Assembly (NCBI GenBank): GCA_027625915.1
Contig: JANTQA010000015.1
Location: 9,329,001-9,393,000, forward strand
Direction: 5' to 3'
Origin: Anaeramoeba flamelloides
Taxonomy: Eukaryota; Metamonada; Anaeramoebidae
Length of the DNA stretch: 64,000 nt
A program made the position numbers and the translations under genes. This document shows positions 10,381 through 22,202 of this stretch, one piece after another. Numbering within the stretch: the stretch's first letter is position 1; every line of letters begins with the position of its first letter. Below the pieces are notes generated by a model. That model saw only the letters and a program-made list of their open reading frames with translations. It ran no database searches and was not told the origin of the DNA.

Positions 10381-13300
10381 ATTTCAAAATCATTGGCCCA
10401 TTAAAAATCAAATTTTAAAGAAAAATATTTTTAATAATTGAAGTTATCTATTATAATATAAAAATTTCGATTTTAATATTCAGTTATATACACTAGAGAT
10501 ATTTATTTTTTGTATAAAAATAAAATAAAAAAAAAGAAAAAAAACAGTTAAAAAAAATTGGGACATTTATTTTGAAAGAAGCATTACATAAAAAAAAGAA
10601 AATTTAAAAAATTAAAAAAACCCATTTATCGATTCTCCTTCCATTTGTATAACTAAATCTAATCTCTTTTTCATATTTGAAACCAATTTTTTCATTAATT
10701 CATCTGTTAATCTTTCCAAATTTTCATCTTCATTTTCCATTTTAACAAAACAGTGTGGAAAAAATAAAAAAGAGAAAAAATGATTTATTTGCAAACTTTT
10801 CATTGTGAGGAGAAAAACTTCAAAACGATACAAAAGCAATTCAAAATTCAAATGTAACATGGGTCATTTATTATGAAATTTAGTTTATATATTTACTATT
10901 CAAAGTATTTTTTATTTTCAATTTTTTTATTATCAGTTTTTCTTTATTACATTTAGTTTTCTAACCATAAGAGCTTTGATGAAAGATTCTCGACAAGAAC
11001 AACAAATTTCATAATTTTGATTAATCATATTACAGAGTTTCTGAGTATTTTTTTTAAGAATAACTTTTTCTTAAAGTTTTTTATCTAATATTTATGATAT
11101 TTTTTTTTTCAATATGATTCTGATAAATTCTTTTCTTTTTTTTTCAATCTCCAACTAAAACTCAGTCCATTCTTTGCACTCTTTTCTCTATTTCCCAATT
11201 CTGTAAATAAAAAAATAAAAACAAGAAAGAAAAATTTTTTCAAGCAAAACACGATTATCGTCAGTCAAAAAAGAAAAAGGATAAAATAAATTAACTTCAA
11301 TAGATTATCATTCTATTTTTTTTTTTTTTATTTAATAATCATTTTGAACAACTTAAATTTCAAATAATTTTTTTTAAAACAATTAACGAAATAAAATATT
11401 TTCAGAATCAAACGACTTAATTGCTAATTTACCAATGATAATTTAAAATTGAATTTTAATAATTATATCTATCTATCTATATATATATATATATTATTCG
11501 AATTAGAACAATTATTATTGGGAAAAAACAGGGGAGCCATTTCAAATTCAAATTAAAAAATCTGAGAAAAGGGGAAAATATAAAGGAATTAAAAAATACA
11601 CTGTATATGAAGTTATCTCAGGGAATAATCGTGTTCTAAGACGATACAAACATTTTTTATGGTTACGATCAAGATTAATTGAAAGATATGATCCAATCCA
11701 AATTGCCCCATTGCCCGAAAAGCAATTACAAGGCAGATTTACCGAGGATTTTATTGAAAAGCGAAGGCAGGCACTGGGTCGTTTCCTCAACCAATTATCG
11801 CACCACCCGGTTCTTTGTACCTGCCCTATTTTAAAACATTTTTTACATGCGAGTGATTTTAATAAATGGAAAAAGGGGAAAAGGAAATTTGAAAAAGAAA
11901 ATAAATCTGGATTTAATTTGTATCAAAAAATTGACCTTGAAAAGTTAACAAATCCCAGTTCCGAAAAAGAGATTAATTTAGAAATTTCTGCCTTCGTTAA
12001 CCATCTTCATGAAATTGAAAAAAAGCTTAGATTAATTGAAGTTTCTGCTTTCGATTTAATTAATGACAATTATCAAGATTTTTCAAATACAACTTTACAA
12101 CTTGGATCTTCGTGGAAATCCCTTACTAAGCCCGATCAAGAATATAAAGGTTTGTTACTATTATTTTTTTATTACAATTACTCGGCAATTTTTTAATTGC
12201 ATTTTTTAAAAACTTTTTCTTTTTGTTTTTTTGGTTAATTAATTAAGTCCAAATTTTAATGTTTATTACTCCTTTAATCAACTAAAACAAAAATTCAAAA
12301 TTTTTCTCATGGTTAAAACTGTTAAAAGAATCATAATAACAACCTAAAATTTCATTGAAATTTGGAAATAATCTTGATTTTTTCAAATATTTTGATCATT
12401 TTTTCATTTTTTTTTGTTCTTTCTTTTCGTTTCGTTTTTCCAAGGGCATAATAGTTTACCTGATACAATCATGAAAAAATTTTTTCAAAAAAAAATTAAA
12501 ATTTTGCTTATTTTACCCTTTTTGATAACGACACTTATAATAAACATTATTGGTTCATAAGAAATCTTGGATCAAAAATTATTTATAAAGATATTTAACA
12601 ATTTGAGTTTGAAATCTAAAACTCAAGGTTCAATTATGATTTTTTTCAAATTTAATAGTAAAAAAAAAATTAGAATTTTTTTGCTTCACCGTTAAGAAGT
12701 TATAATCATTATCTTTTAAAACTATTTTAAATCTGATAAATATCTTTCAAATGAATAATCCAATTATTTTGACATTAAAGAATTATTTTACGATTTGAAA
12801 TTGAAAAAAATATTTTTTTTTATTATTCTGTTAGATTGTCCAGATTTTAAAAGAGTTGAGTAAAATCAAAGATTTTTCTCTATTCTTTCGAATTCCGAAA
12901 AACACAGGCACTCGACGGGCACTTTCACTTGTTTTCCCAAAATTCAAAAAAATTGACAAAACTATAGATTTTTCTCTATTCTTTTGAATTGTGGAAAAGC
13001 TAGGCACTCTACGGCACTTGACGGACACTTACGTTAGGTTTTTTTTTTAATTTTAGAAATGAAAAAATCAAAGACTTTTTCTTTTTTCTTTTAAAACCTT
13101 TGAAAACCTAGGATACTCAATATTTATCAATGGTGTTTTTTTTCTAGATTTTGAGTTTTATTCTAAAAATATATAGCATTTTTAAGATTATTAGTTATTC
13201 TCTATTCAAGTAAATATCTCCAAGTTGAATTTCACAAAAATTCATTCATCCGTTGATAAAAAAATTTTCCCTCTTAAACACATCTTTTTTTTCTTGACTA

Positions 13301-16300
13301 GAGGTTTTTAAAAAAGGATGCACTACTGACCACAATAATTGCAATAGCCTCAAGAATTTGAACAACTGTAATTTTGATTATATTGTGAATAAACTCAATT
13401 AAGAATATTGAAATGTCAATTAAAGTATTAGTTTTCTCTAACTTTTAATTTTCAATTTTTTTTTTTTTCATTCTAGTCGAGATCTGTATTTTTTTATTTT
13501 TTCTAATCAAAAGCATATAAACAAGTTCAAAGAATCACAGTAATAAAATTTCCTTCAAATTGGAAATATTTTTTATGATTTTTAAAAATATGAAAATCAT
13601 TTTTAAATCTTTTAGTTTTTTGTTTTCATTTCATTTTTGAATTACATAACCTGTTTTGTTTGATCAATAATTTTCACCAATGATTAATAGCGCTAAAGTT
13701 GAGTTCTTCAAAATTGAAAAAACAATTAAAAATTAATTGATTGTATCTAACCATTTGATCAATCAATAATTGTTAATAGAATTTAAACAAATTTTCCAAT
13801 ATATTTTTTTGTTTTGCCCACCTTCAAAATTTAACACACTGATAATTAATTTGATAGATAATTTTTAATTTCGTATTGTATGGGTATTGTAAATTATAAA
13901 TAAATGTTAATATTTCAATTAGTTAGTATGTTCTAATTTGATATTTGTTCTGGAATTGATTAAATAAGATTTTTTTTTTCAAACATTAAATTTTGGTGTT
14001 TCAAAAATTTTTAATTGGGGTTTATTAATTTTTCTAATTTAATCTTTTTCATAGAATTTGTTTAATCAGATTTATTTTTTAACTAATTAAATTTTCGATG
14101 TCAAAAAAATTGAATTAGGAGTTTGACTTTTATTCTCCAATACTTAAAATTATCAGGAAAGTAATAAAAAAATAATTGATAGACTCTCATTAAAGAATTT
14201 AAATACTCTATTTAAAACTTGAAATTGATATCATAAGGAAAAAAAAAATCTTAATTTTTTGAATTTTTTTTTATTGTTAAGAGTTAAATATTAAAAAACA
14301 CTTAAACCGGTTAAAGAGAGAATTTTAAGGTAACTGAATTCATAACTTCAAGTTCAAAGAGTGGATAAAGACAGCCATTCGTAGAATTTTAAACTTTATT
14401 TATTTTTCTAATTAATTTTGAATTGGATTTTATATAAAAAATTGGGAGAAAATAACCTTATTAAAACATTTTTTTGATAAATATTTGAATTCTTTCTGTT
14501 TGACAACAGGGAAAGAAAATTGTTTTGTATTTGATTGATCAAAATTAAATTTAATTCTTTAACAGTGGTTATTTTTTTTTTTTCCAAAGATCAAAGACTT
14601 TTATCTCTGAATTTAAACAAATATTCTTACCACCCCCCCAAAAAAATACTTTGCATTAATTTTCTTGTTAGCAATCAAAAAAATATTTTGATTAAAAATT
14701 GTATTTTAAGAAAGTATGAAAAAGACATATTTTTCCTCTATTAAGATTCCTTACAAAAAAAATCAATTTAATTTCAACCAATGATATTAATATTTTTTAA
14801 ATATAATATTTTACTTATTTTTCTTCTTTTCTTTTTTTATTTTCATAAATTTACGTTAGCGAAACATGTGCAAAAAGTGATGTCTTAATAAACTAAGTTT
14901 TTTTACTAAATTTGTCATTTTTCAAAAAATTATCAACTTTTTCCAATGCGCCCTGATGATGGGGAAGGCTTCTTGTATAAAAAACAAGGTATCTAAGAGC
15001 AAAAAATTCGATTTAATAATAGAATAAAAATGTTTGGGGTTGTTTTTATGTTTTGATTTCTGAAAATAAAAAAAAATAATTAAAAAATCAATAAAAATTT
15101 TTGAGTAAGAAACAGAAATTCAAAAATAGAAAATAATTCCAGAAATCAAAAAACAAAAACAACCCCAAACATTTTTATTCGATCATTAAATGGAATTTTT
15201 TGATATTATAAACCTCAAGTTTGTTGACTCGAAACCACTCTCGTCAGGGCGCACAGGAAAAGTTTTATAATTTTTTGAAAAATGATAAATTTAGTAAAAA
15301 AACACAAAATATTAAGGGACTAGTCTGTATTTTTTTTTTTTTTTTTTTGACCAATTTCTAAAAAAAGGATTCCTTATCTAGAAATATTTTTAATATTGAA
15401 AATAAACAGGTTTTTTCAAATATAAGTAATTGTCAAAAAATTTTCTCAATCTCTATTAAATTTAGGTAAAAATATTTAATAGAGATTAGTCCCTTAAGAC
15501 ATCACTTTTTGCGTCTGTGTATTCCTTTCTCTCAATAAATTAATCAACAAATAAAATCGATATAAACTCCATTTCACTCAAAGGTCCCCGCCAAAAATGA
15601 AAAATTCACTTTTTTTTTATGAATCAACCAACATACGATTGTTGAGAAATAAGAGAAAAACATAAACCTCATATTTAGAGTCGATAATCAGTAAATAAAA
15701 CCCTTAACAAACTTAAAATTTTCGAAAAAAATAAAAATGTTAAAAACAATTTTGAGCACTTTCATTGAAACTTCTAGTGCAAAATTTCTCAATTTCTTTC
15801 GGAAAATTAAAATTTTTGACAATAAGATTTTGTAATATCAAATGTCTGAATTTTAAAAGAAATTACAAAGCCTCAATTTTCTTAAAGTTAATTTGGAGTT
15901 TTAAAACATTTTTTTTTCGTCGAATTGACTTTTTAAAAAAAAATAAAAAAGAAGAAAAAAAAAAAAACAAAAAAAAGCAAAATACAAAAACAAATAAAAA
16001 AAAATTAGAAAAAATGATCTGATCTAAAACTTGAAAATTTATTTTGAGAAGAATACTAGATTAAACCCATAGAATTTGTTCTATTTCTTCAATTAAACTG
16101 GTCATCTTTTACTGAAAAAGTGATTAATTTCAAGTTCAAAGAAAAATATTAATGTTTTCAATAATTTCAAAATCAAATATTTTGAATATTCCTGTATCGC
16201 TAAATTAGTTATAGTAGGATACAGTATTTGCAAAGCTGATTAACTCTCAAAAAAAAAAAATTATCAAAATATGTCGTGAATCATAAACTAAAATGTTTTT

Positions 16301-16874
16301 TAATTGATTATTATTATTAAAAAATAGAATATATTTATAGTAAAATACCATTTGTTATTTTTCTAGAAAGTTTCATATCTTACAACAAAATTTATTTATA
16401 AAATTTCTATCTTTTTATCTTGATATATTTATAGGATTTACGTGGAAAGAGCCAACTGTTGAAAGTATAAATCTTGAATCCAAAATATATGAAATGGGTA
16501 TAAATCTTGAAAATATAGGAAATTTATGGATGAACCAGAGCAATATCCACTATAATAAATATATTCAAATTATAAAAAAATATATTCAATGTTCACAAGT
16601 ATTTTTAGAAACACTAAAAAAATATGAAAAATTAGATTTTTCACAAAAAAACTCAAGCAACAAAAAACAAAAAAAGTCAAAACAAGAGCAATTACAAAAA
16701 ATATCAGCCATTATTAAAACAGAAGTGGATTTGTTTTACCGAAACAGAGTTTCTGATTTTAAAAGGGCAATGAAAGAATATGCTGAAAATCAAATCAGTT
16801 TTCATCTGAAAATTATTTCATTATGGGAAAATTTCTGTCCTTATGACAAAGAAAATAATATAAATAATAATTGA
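8566..16874 (+). CDS. SH3-PX-BAR sorting nexin (SNX9/18/33 type), three recognised exons
   Basis: Exons inferred by frame are 8566-8829, 11532-12149 (or from 11537) and 16435-16874. Exon 1 starts MDSLERKAIAVYNF and encodes an SH3 domain at residues 7-60, with an ALYDY-like AVYNF, the tryptophan pair GWW at 40-41, and a final FFPKNCIKYI. Exon 2 encodes a PX domain with the phosphoinositide-binding RRYKHFLWL and LPEKQLQGRFTEDFIEKR, a very SNX9-like signature. The rest of exon 2 and exon 3 form the helical BAR part, with FYRNRVSDFKRAMKEY near the end. The join G|GA at 12149/16435 keeps frame (donor GTTTGT, acceptor ATAG). The exon 1 to 2 join is less certain: donor GTAATT after 8829 is phase 0, while acceptor CAG at 11531 is phase 1. 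Either the acceptor is the AG at 11536 or a linker exon is missed. This family remodels membranes at endocytic sites. Two clathrin-adaptor or actin-linker motifs usual in animals were not seen. Confidence 0.8.
9833..10207. repeat. GTGCCGTAGAGTGCCTAG hairpin repeat, copy C1
   Basis: The left terminus AAGTGCCGTAGAGTGCCTAG is mirrored by CTAGGCACTCTACAGCACTC and CTCTACGGCACTT at the right. Internally there are stacked smaller hairpins built from CTAGGTTTTTTTTACTTTAG and AAATAAACCGAAAATTT and their complements. Related copies are at 12.84, 20.99, 55.16 and 62.15 kb. Confidence 0.75.
10339..10374. repeat. (TA)n microsatellite
   Basis: Uninterrupted TA dinucleotides lie just before the ~210 bp dispersed repeat that recurs at 62.77 kb. 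The 62.77 kb copy also has a (TA)n tract close by, on its other side. Confidence 0.9.
10375..10900 (+). repeat. Dispersed repeat N, copy 1, split by a ~280 bp insertion
   Basis: Sequence from 10,375 to 10,580 matches 62,765-62,970 (shared CCATTTC, AAATCATTGGCCCATTAAAA, GAAGTTATCTATTATAATA, TATACACTAG). In the 62.8 kb copy, GGGCCATTTATTTTGAAATT runs directly into TTAGTTTATA. Here GGGACATTTATTTTGAAA is followed by ~280 bp of other DNA, then GGGTCATTTATTATGAAA and TTAGTTTATA. The insert therefore appears to be flanked by an ~18 bp imperfect duplication. The HSBP1-like ORF is in that insert. Confidence 0.6.
10612..10740 (-). CDS. Possible HSBP1-like small coiled-coil protein (42 residues)
   Basis: An ATG at 10740 opens a 42-residue frame, starting MENEDENLERLTDELMKK, that is acidic then amphipathic. 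The heptad-like LTDELMKKLVSNMKKRLDL resembles by eye the second half of heat shock factor binding protein 1 (MSDQIIGRIDDMSSRIDDL), allowing one extra residue. HSBP1 is a small coiled-coil protein that binds the heat-shock factor trimer. The family's first helix (usual pattern LTxxVQxLLxQMQ) is not visible, so this is a fragment, a gene with an unseen exon, or chance similarity. It lies antisense inside the first intron of the sorting nexin and within a segment that looks inserted into a dispersed repeat. Tentative. Confidence 0.3.
   Translation of the reverse strand: MENEDENLERLTDELMKKLVSNMKKRLDLVIQMEGESINGFF
12465..13450 (+). repeat. ~1 kb dispersed block L, copy 1
   Basis: The whole block matches 54,885-55,970 in the opposite orientation. 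Shared stretches include ATCATGAAAAAATTTTTTC, AACACTTATAATAAACATT-like sequence, GGATCAAAAATTATTT, CATTTGAATAATCCAATTAT-like sequence, TCTTGACTAGAG, and GATTATATTGTGAATAAA. A C-type hairpin sits in the middle of both copies. It is probably one larger, unnamed transposable element. Confidence 0.6.
12836..13032. repeat. GTGCCGTAGAG hairpin repeat, copy C2 (partial)
   Basis: It contains TTAAAAGAGTTGAGTAAAAT, CAAAGATTTTTCTCTATTCT twice, and AGGCACTCTACGGCACTTGA, all hallmarks of the C family. The two half-copies lie head to tail. It lies inside block L. Confidence 0.6.
13480..14060 (+). repeat. Dispersed repeat K, copy 1
   Basis: It shares AAAGTTGAGTTCTTCAAAAT, CCATTTGATCAATCAATAAT and TTTTCCAATATATTTTTTTG with copies near 17.82-18.31 kb and 57.31-57.60 / 60.65-60.90 kb. 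No protein was recognised. Confidence 0.5.
14862..15520. mobile_element. Nested inverted-repeat element D with inner hairpin
   Basis: The outer arms GCAAAAAGTGATGTCTTAA and TTAAGACATCACTTTTTGC enclose mirrored TTACTAAATTTGTCATTTTT / AAAAATGATAAATTTAGTAA. Inside these lies a 300 bp palindrome with GCGCCCTGATGATGG / CTCGTCAGGGCGC and AATGTTTGGGGTTGTTTTT / AAAACAACCCCAAACATT. A TTAA-flanked element is inserted in the right arm (15,312-15,497). It is non-coding. Confidence 0.65.
15312..15497. mobile_element. TTAA-flanked element E1 (~186 bp)
   Basis: It is bounded by TTAAGGGACTAGTCTGTATT and GATTAGTCCCTTAA, with TTAA at each end in the manner of piggyBac-type insertions. It shares internal AAGGATTCCTTAT and TTTAGGTAAA...TTTAATAGAGATT with the longer copy at 40,280-41,219. 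Confidence 0.7.
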
Positions 16875-18800
16875 TTTTAAAAATATTTGATTTTTTTTTT
16901 TTTACATAAATTAAATTTCAGAAAAATATATATTAAACTTTCTTTTTTATTAATAATTATCGGTACTTGATGAGGCTTTACACTATTTGAAAAAAACAGT
17001 ATCATATATATATATATCCCTTAGAACCCAGATAGCTTAATTTCCTTTGAAATGAAATTTTTTAATTTGAATTGTTTGTGAAAAAATTCTAAGATTTGGC
17101 TTTTATAAAAAATTATCCTAGAAAGAAAAGTTTTTAATTAGAAATTATCTAGTTATTCAAACTGTTTCCCAGTCAAAAAAGATCAGTTATAGGGGGTGTA
17201 TTACATGTATTTAAAATGCTTGAATGGAGTAGAAAAAAAAAATATTTTTTCGGAACATTTCATAATTTTCTCATTTTGCTTTATTCTTTATTTTTCAATT
17301 TTTTTTTTTGATACTTATTTCTTTGCAAATTTTTTTCATTGAAAGATTGATAGTCACTAGGTCAAAACATGTTATTCAAATGTTATTGAAAAAGTAGAAA
17401 TGATTGCAGAGAAAAGAATTTTGATTTCTATTGGAATTTTCTTTCGTTTTCTATAGAAGTTCAATATGAATATTGTTGCTTTATTTCGATACTCTAATAA
17501 GAATTTTAATTTTTCAATTTTTAAGAAAATCTATGGATTTATTAGTTTTATTACAGTTGGATATCAACTTTTCTTTGATGTTTATTATTCTTCTTATTTC
17601 TTACATAATCTTCAAAGGTCAAGTATAAACAATAATTGTTATTTGAAAAAAAAAATTGGGCACCTTTGACTGGAACAAAGTTTACAACAAAAAAAAGGGC
17701 TTAATAAATATATTTCTTGATACTTTTAATTTCATTATTTTTCAATGGAAATTTATCCAAAACCATTTTTCATCTCTTGATTTTCAAAAAGTAAAATAAG
17801 AAAGATCCTCAATAGTGTAGTAGAAAACAGTTGACAAACTTCAATATACTAAACTAAATTCCAAAATTTTGGATACAGTTTAAACAATTGAAAGAAGAGC
17901 AATACTCCACTTTACATTCAATTTGGGAATAATTTTTGATTTTACAAACTATTTCATTTTTTATCTTTTTTGTTTTTTTTTCGTTTCCTTTTTTTCAGTT
18001 AAGTAATCTGTTTGTTTAGATCTGGAAAATTTTTTCGATGGTTGATAGAAGTTTAGTATTGAGTTTGTTAAATTGAAAAATCACATGTAATTTGTCGATG
18101 ATATCTTATCATTTGATGGATCAACAATTATTGGTGAAATTTCAACAAATATACCAATACATTTTTTGTTCAGCTTGTTTCATTATTTTGGACACACTGT
18201 TTTTTTTTTTTTTCGTTTTATATTCTTTTCTTTTATTTGGATGAAATAGATTACTTATCAAAGCATTACTACTTGGTCAATTAAATGTGAGTTTGATATT
18301 AGGTTTGGAAAAATATCATAAATTGAGTTTTATTTTGCTTATTTTTGATTTTGGGTGCGTCCAAATTTTTGGTATGGGGTTTAGATGTCTTTGAAAAAAA
18401 TTTTTTGTCACACTTTTTTAACAGGACTTTACAAAGAAATAGGAAAAATTAATTTAAAAAGATTTATAGTCGATTGCAGAGATTTTTTTTCTTTTTTCAA
18501 AATAATTATTTAATCAAGTAATGTTTAAATGTTTTATACACTTTAAATAAATAAATAAAAAATACATTTATTATGTATTTTAAAATAGCTATAAACGAAA
18601 AGGCATAAAAATATAAATAAAAATATTGTTTTTTTAAAATTTAAAAATGTAATATAATTATTTCTAAAAAATTAAACTTGAAAAGTTTTTCTTTTGAAGT
18701 TAATGTGATAATAATCAAATTTATTATTATCTCAATTCAATAAAATAATAAAATATAATAATTTACTATTAATAATTAAGAGAAATTAAAAAAATTATAA
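16875..18800. other. Convergent intergenic region between sorting nexin and NUP93
   Basis: The 3' ends of the two genes face each other. The interval contains dispersed repeat M (about 17,160-17,700, plus) and repeat K (about 17,820-18,310, plus). Outside these are AT-rich stretches in which nothing else could be recognised. The small frame at 17,466-17,669 lies in repeat M and is not counted as a gene. Confidence 0.55.
17160..17700 (+). repeat. Dispersed repeat M, copy at 17.2 kb
   Basis: It shares GTGTATTACATGTATTTAAA, TGCTTGAATGGA, and a late AAGTTTACAACAA-like segment with copies at about 1870-2150 (minus), 21,640-22,125 (minus), 48,360-48,710 (minus) and 63,095-63,650 (plus). It is AT-rich and non-coding, with moderate divergence between copies. 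Confidence 0.5.
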
Positions 18801-21800
18801 TTATTTCATTAAAACTTGCATTCTTATGAGTTTGGAATTAACTTCTGTAGACATTCTTAATGATATTAAACTTGAGAAAAGCATCAAACGATTTGCTTTT
18901 TCACCTATTTTTTGAAATTTGCTTTCAAATTCGGATTGATCAAAAGAATATTTTAATTTTTCTTCATAATTGGTATATTTTCTATATAGAATTGTCATAA
19001 CAGCAACTAGGACTTTTTCAAAATTTCTAACAATAATTTCATCCAAGTTATTGAATTTTCTTACATATCTATCTATTTCATCTGTTTTTAATGGGATTAG
19101 GTCAAGATTTTGAATTTGCTTTTTTTAAAAGAGGTATAGTTAAAAATTAATTGAAAAAAAGAAAGGAAGCAATAAAAAATAAAATTTAAAAAAAAAAAAC
19201 AGTTAATAAAAATCAAGCAAATAAAAAATAAATTTAATAAAAATAAATTTAATAAAAAGAAATGTGATTAAATAAAAAATATAAACAATTCAAAAAAAAA
19301 TAATTACTTGAAGAGATTCTTGGAAACCAGCTTGAAAGTATAAATCAAAAAATTGCACCAAACCCAAAAGAATTTGAAGATTGTTTGTACTTCTACGATT
19401 AGAAAGTTTTGAGAAAATATTTTTTTCTGCATATCTTTTTGTTATGTCATGTGCTAATTGAATAAATTCCTTTCTTTCTAAAGATTGATCTGTTAAATAA
19501 TAGCTAATCTGCTTTGCTAAAAGATCAATAACACTATTTATAACATAAAAAGATAATATAGAAAGAAAAAAGTAAAAGAAAGAAATGTGTTAAGTTAGGT
19601 ACTTTTAAAATATTTGAATCAAATTTATTTGTGATTTAGAAAATTGAAATTTGCAAAAAAAATTATTTTTGAATTTAAGGGATTAGCGTCTACCAAGAAG
19701 CCTAAGATTAAAGTATGTTGTTATTGGGTGTTAAACACATTAGTACTATAAAGGTTCAAATGTATCTAAAAAATTGATTAGTCAAATAATCCGAAAAGTT
19801 GATCTTATCAATCAAAAGTTATCCTTTGTATTAGTAAAAAAAACCCAATAATTTCAGAAAAAAATCTGTATTTCGACACAAATTTAAAGGTTGAATTTTT
19901 AATATTCAGACTCAAATGTTGTAAAAATATCGTTCTTATATTTATGGCGAAATGTAGATTAATAGAGAAAAAATTAATATTTTTTTGAAAAATTAAATAA
20001 TTAACTGAGATATTTTTTTGACCAATTATTTCTGAAATATGAAAAAACATTGATGTTACAATTAACTTTTAAAAAGGAAACAAAACTAATCAGTCTTTGG
20101 GTTTTTATGTTGGTAGTTATTGAGTTAATCTTTGAAATTAAAAAAATAGTTACTTTTGGAAGTTCTAAATATGAATTATAAAACTACTGTAATACTATTA
20201 TTTGAGTTTCTGTCTTTATATTTGGAAAAGGAATTAATAAAAAAAATTTCGAAAAATGAAAATTTTTAATAGTAATCTTTAGTAAAAAATGTAAGAATTT
20301 ATAGTGCAATAATAAGATTTATAATAGATTTTTTAGAGTCACAGAAACTATTTGAGCCATGGTGCACTAATATCATTTACACCCAATTACAACATACTTT
20401 GATTATAGGGAAATCTATGGTGACGCTAATCCCTTAACTGAATATTTACTTCATAAACCCAATTAATAATCCTTCAAGTTCATGAGAGTATATGCTTTTA
20501 AATTTATAATCATTAAACCCTATGGATTTCCATGTTTAAACTTAAAGGTGTTAGTTGAAATTTTCATTAAATCACTATTAACTAACTTTTGCCGTGGTGG
20601 TAATTTTAATAATAGGGAACAAATTTATTTTTATTTTTTTGAGAATTGTATTTTTTGTTAAATTTCCTAAAATACAAGTTAAAAATACTTTTCTTAAAAT
20701 AAAATCAATCAATGAGTTTAATTTTCTGTTTAATATAAAGTTAAGAATATTTATTTGGATTATTCACAAATATGTCTCTACCTAGATATAGAAGAGGAGA
20801 AATAATTCTTGTAAAATTATTATTTGATCTTCGAAATAATTTTTATTTATTTTTTATTATTATTAAACGAAGGAGTTGCTAATTCCTCTTATTTATCATT
20901 AGGTTTTTTTGAATTTTGATTTGAAAAATAAAAATTTATTCAATTTTGTTTTTCATTCTTAAATTAAAAAAAACCAATGTTAGCCTTTCCAGAATTCAAA
21001 AGAATTTAGAAAATTTTTTGATTTTAATCAATTCTTTTAAATTTTGGAAAAGCGCAGTTAGCTTTTCTTGAGGTTTCCTGTTTTATCTGTAAAATCTATT
21101 GATTTTCGTTAGGTTTTTTTGAGTTTTCTAAATTAACCGAAAATTTATTAAAATTTTCTGTTTATTACAAAAAGTAAAAAAAACCTAGAACACTTCAGAA
21201 TAAAATAGAAAACCTCAAAAAAACCTAGAACACTTCACAAATAAAATAGAAAACCTCAAAAAAACCTAGAACACTTCACAAATAAAATAGAAAACTCAAA
21301 AAAACCTAAAGAGAATAAAATAGAAAAACTCAAAAAAACCAAAAAAATCAATAGATTTTGAGAATAAAATAGAAAACCTCAAAAAAACCTAGAACACTTA
21401 ACAAATAAAACAGAAACCATCAAGAAAACATAGGTCCTTTGTGTTACTTGACAACACTCTACTACACTTGCCGAATTCCAAAATTTTTATTTAGAAATTT
21501 TAATAAAGACAAAAATAAATTTTTTTGTTGACCTATTTTTGAAATGAAGATTATAAGTTTACATTAATATAAAAAAATTCATAAATAAACTTTGTTCCTG
21601 TCAAGATGACCCAAAAAAATTTTGCAAATACCAAATTATTTTTTATAATTGAACTTTGAAGAATAAATAAGAAATAAGTAGAATAATATACACAATCAGA
21701 GATAATTGATATCCTTCTGAAGTAATTCTATTAAATCTAATTATGTTTTCTTTTAAAAAATAAAATTCTTAGGTAACCATTTAGAAAAATAACAAGGTTC

Positions 21801-22159
21801 ATTTTGATCTCCTATTGAAGACCCAAAGAAAATTACCAATAGAAATCAATATGACTTTTTTACAATCATTCTTACACAATTTCAATAACAATAGAATAAC
21901 AGGCCTTTTACCTAGTGACTAATCGATCTTGTAATAAAAAAAAAATTTGCAAATGAATTACGAATCATAAAAAAAAATCTTAAAAAAAAAAAAAACAAAA
22001 TATGAGAAAAAATGATTTCAATTTTGAAATTTCCAAAATTAAATTTTTTCTTCTAATATCCATTCAAGCATTTAAAACACATGTAATACACCCAATCAAC
22101 TGGTGGATTTTGACTGGGAAATAGTTTAGATATCAAATATACTAACCATCTCAAAAATT

Positions 22160-22202
<43 letters not shown>

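Larger units (their letters stand above)
8830..11531 (+). other. First intron of the sorting nexin (about 2.7 kb)
   Basis: The intron is inferred from the SH3 exon to the PX exon. It contains a hairpin-rich element (9833-10207), a (TA)n run at about 10,339-10,374, a dispersed repeat (about 10,375-10,580), and an HSBP1-like small ORF on the minus strand. A short extra linker exon could lie near 8,945-8,980, but its phase does not fit the preceding exon. Confidence 0.55.
12150..16434 (+). other. Second intron of the sorting nexin (4.3 kb, repeat-filled)
   Basis: It is bounded by donor G|GTTTGT at 12149/12150 and acceptor ATAG ending at 16434, which keep the BAR frame open. The intron holds a 1 kb block (12,465-13,450) present inverted at 54.9-56.0 kb, a dispersed repeat (13,480-14,060), and a nest of hairpins (about 14,862-15,520) including a TTAA-flanked element. 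None of the small frames inside has coding character. Confidence 0.75.

Noticed and set aside
12831-13028. 65-residue minus-strand frame with two similar halves
   Set aside because: It is read through two head-to-tail C-type repeat units; the internal repeat is DNA-level, not a protein domain.
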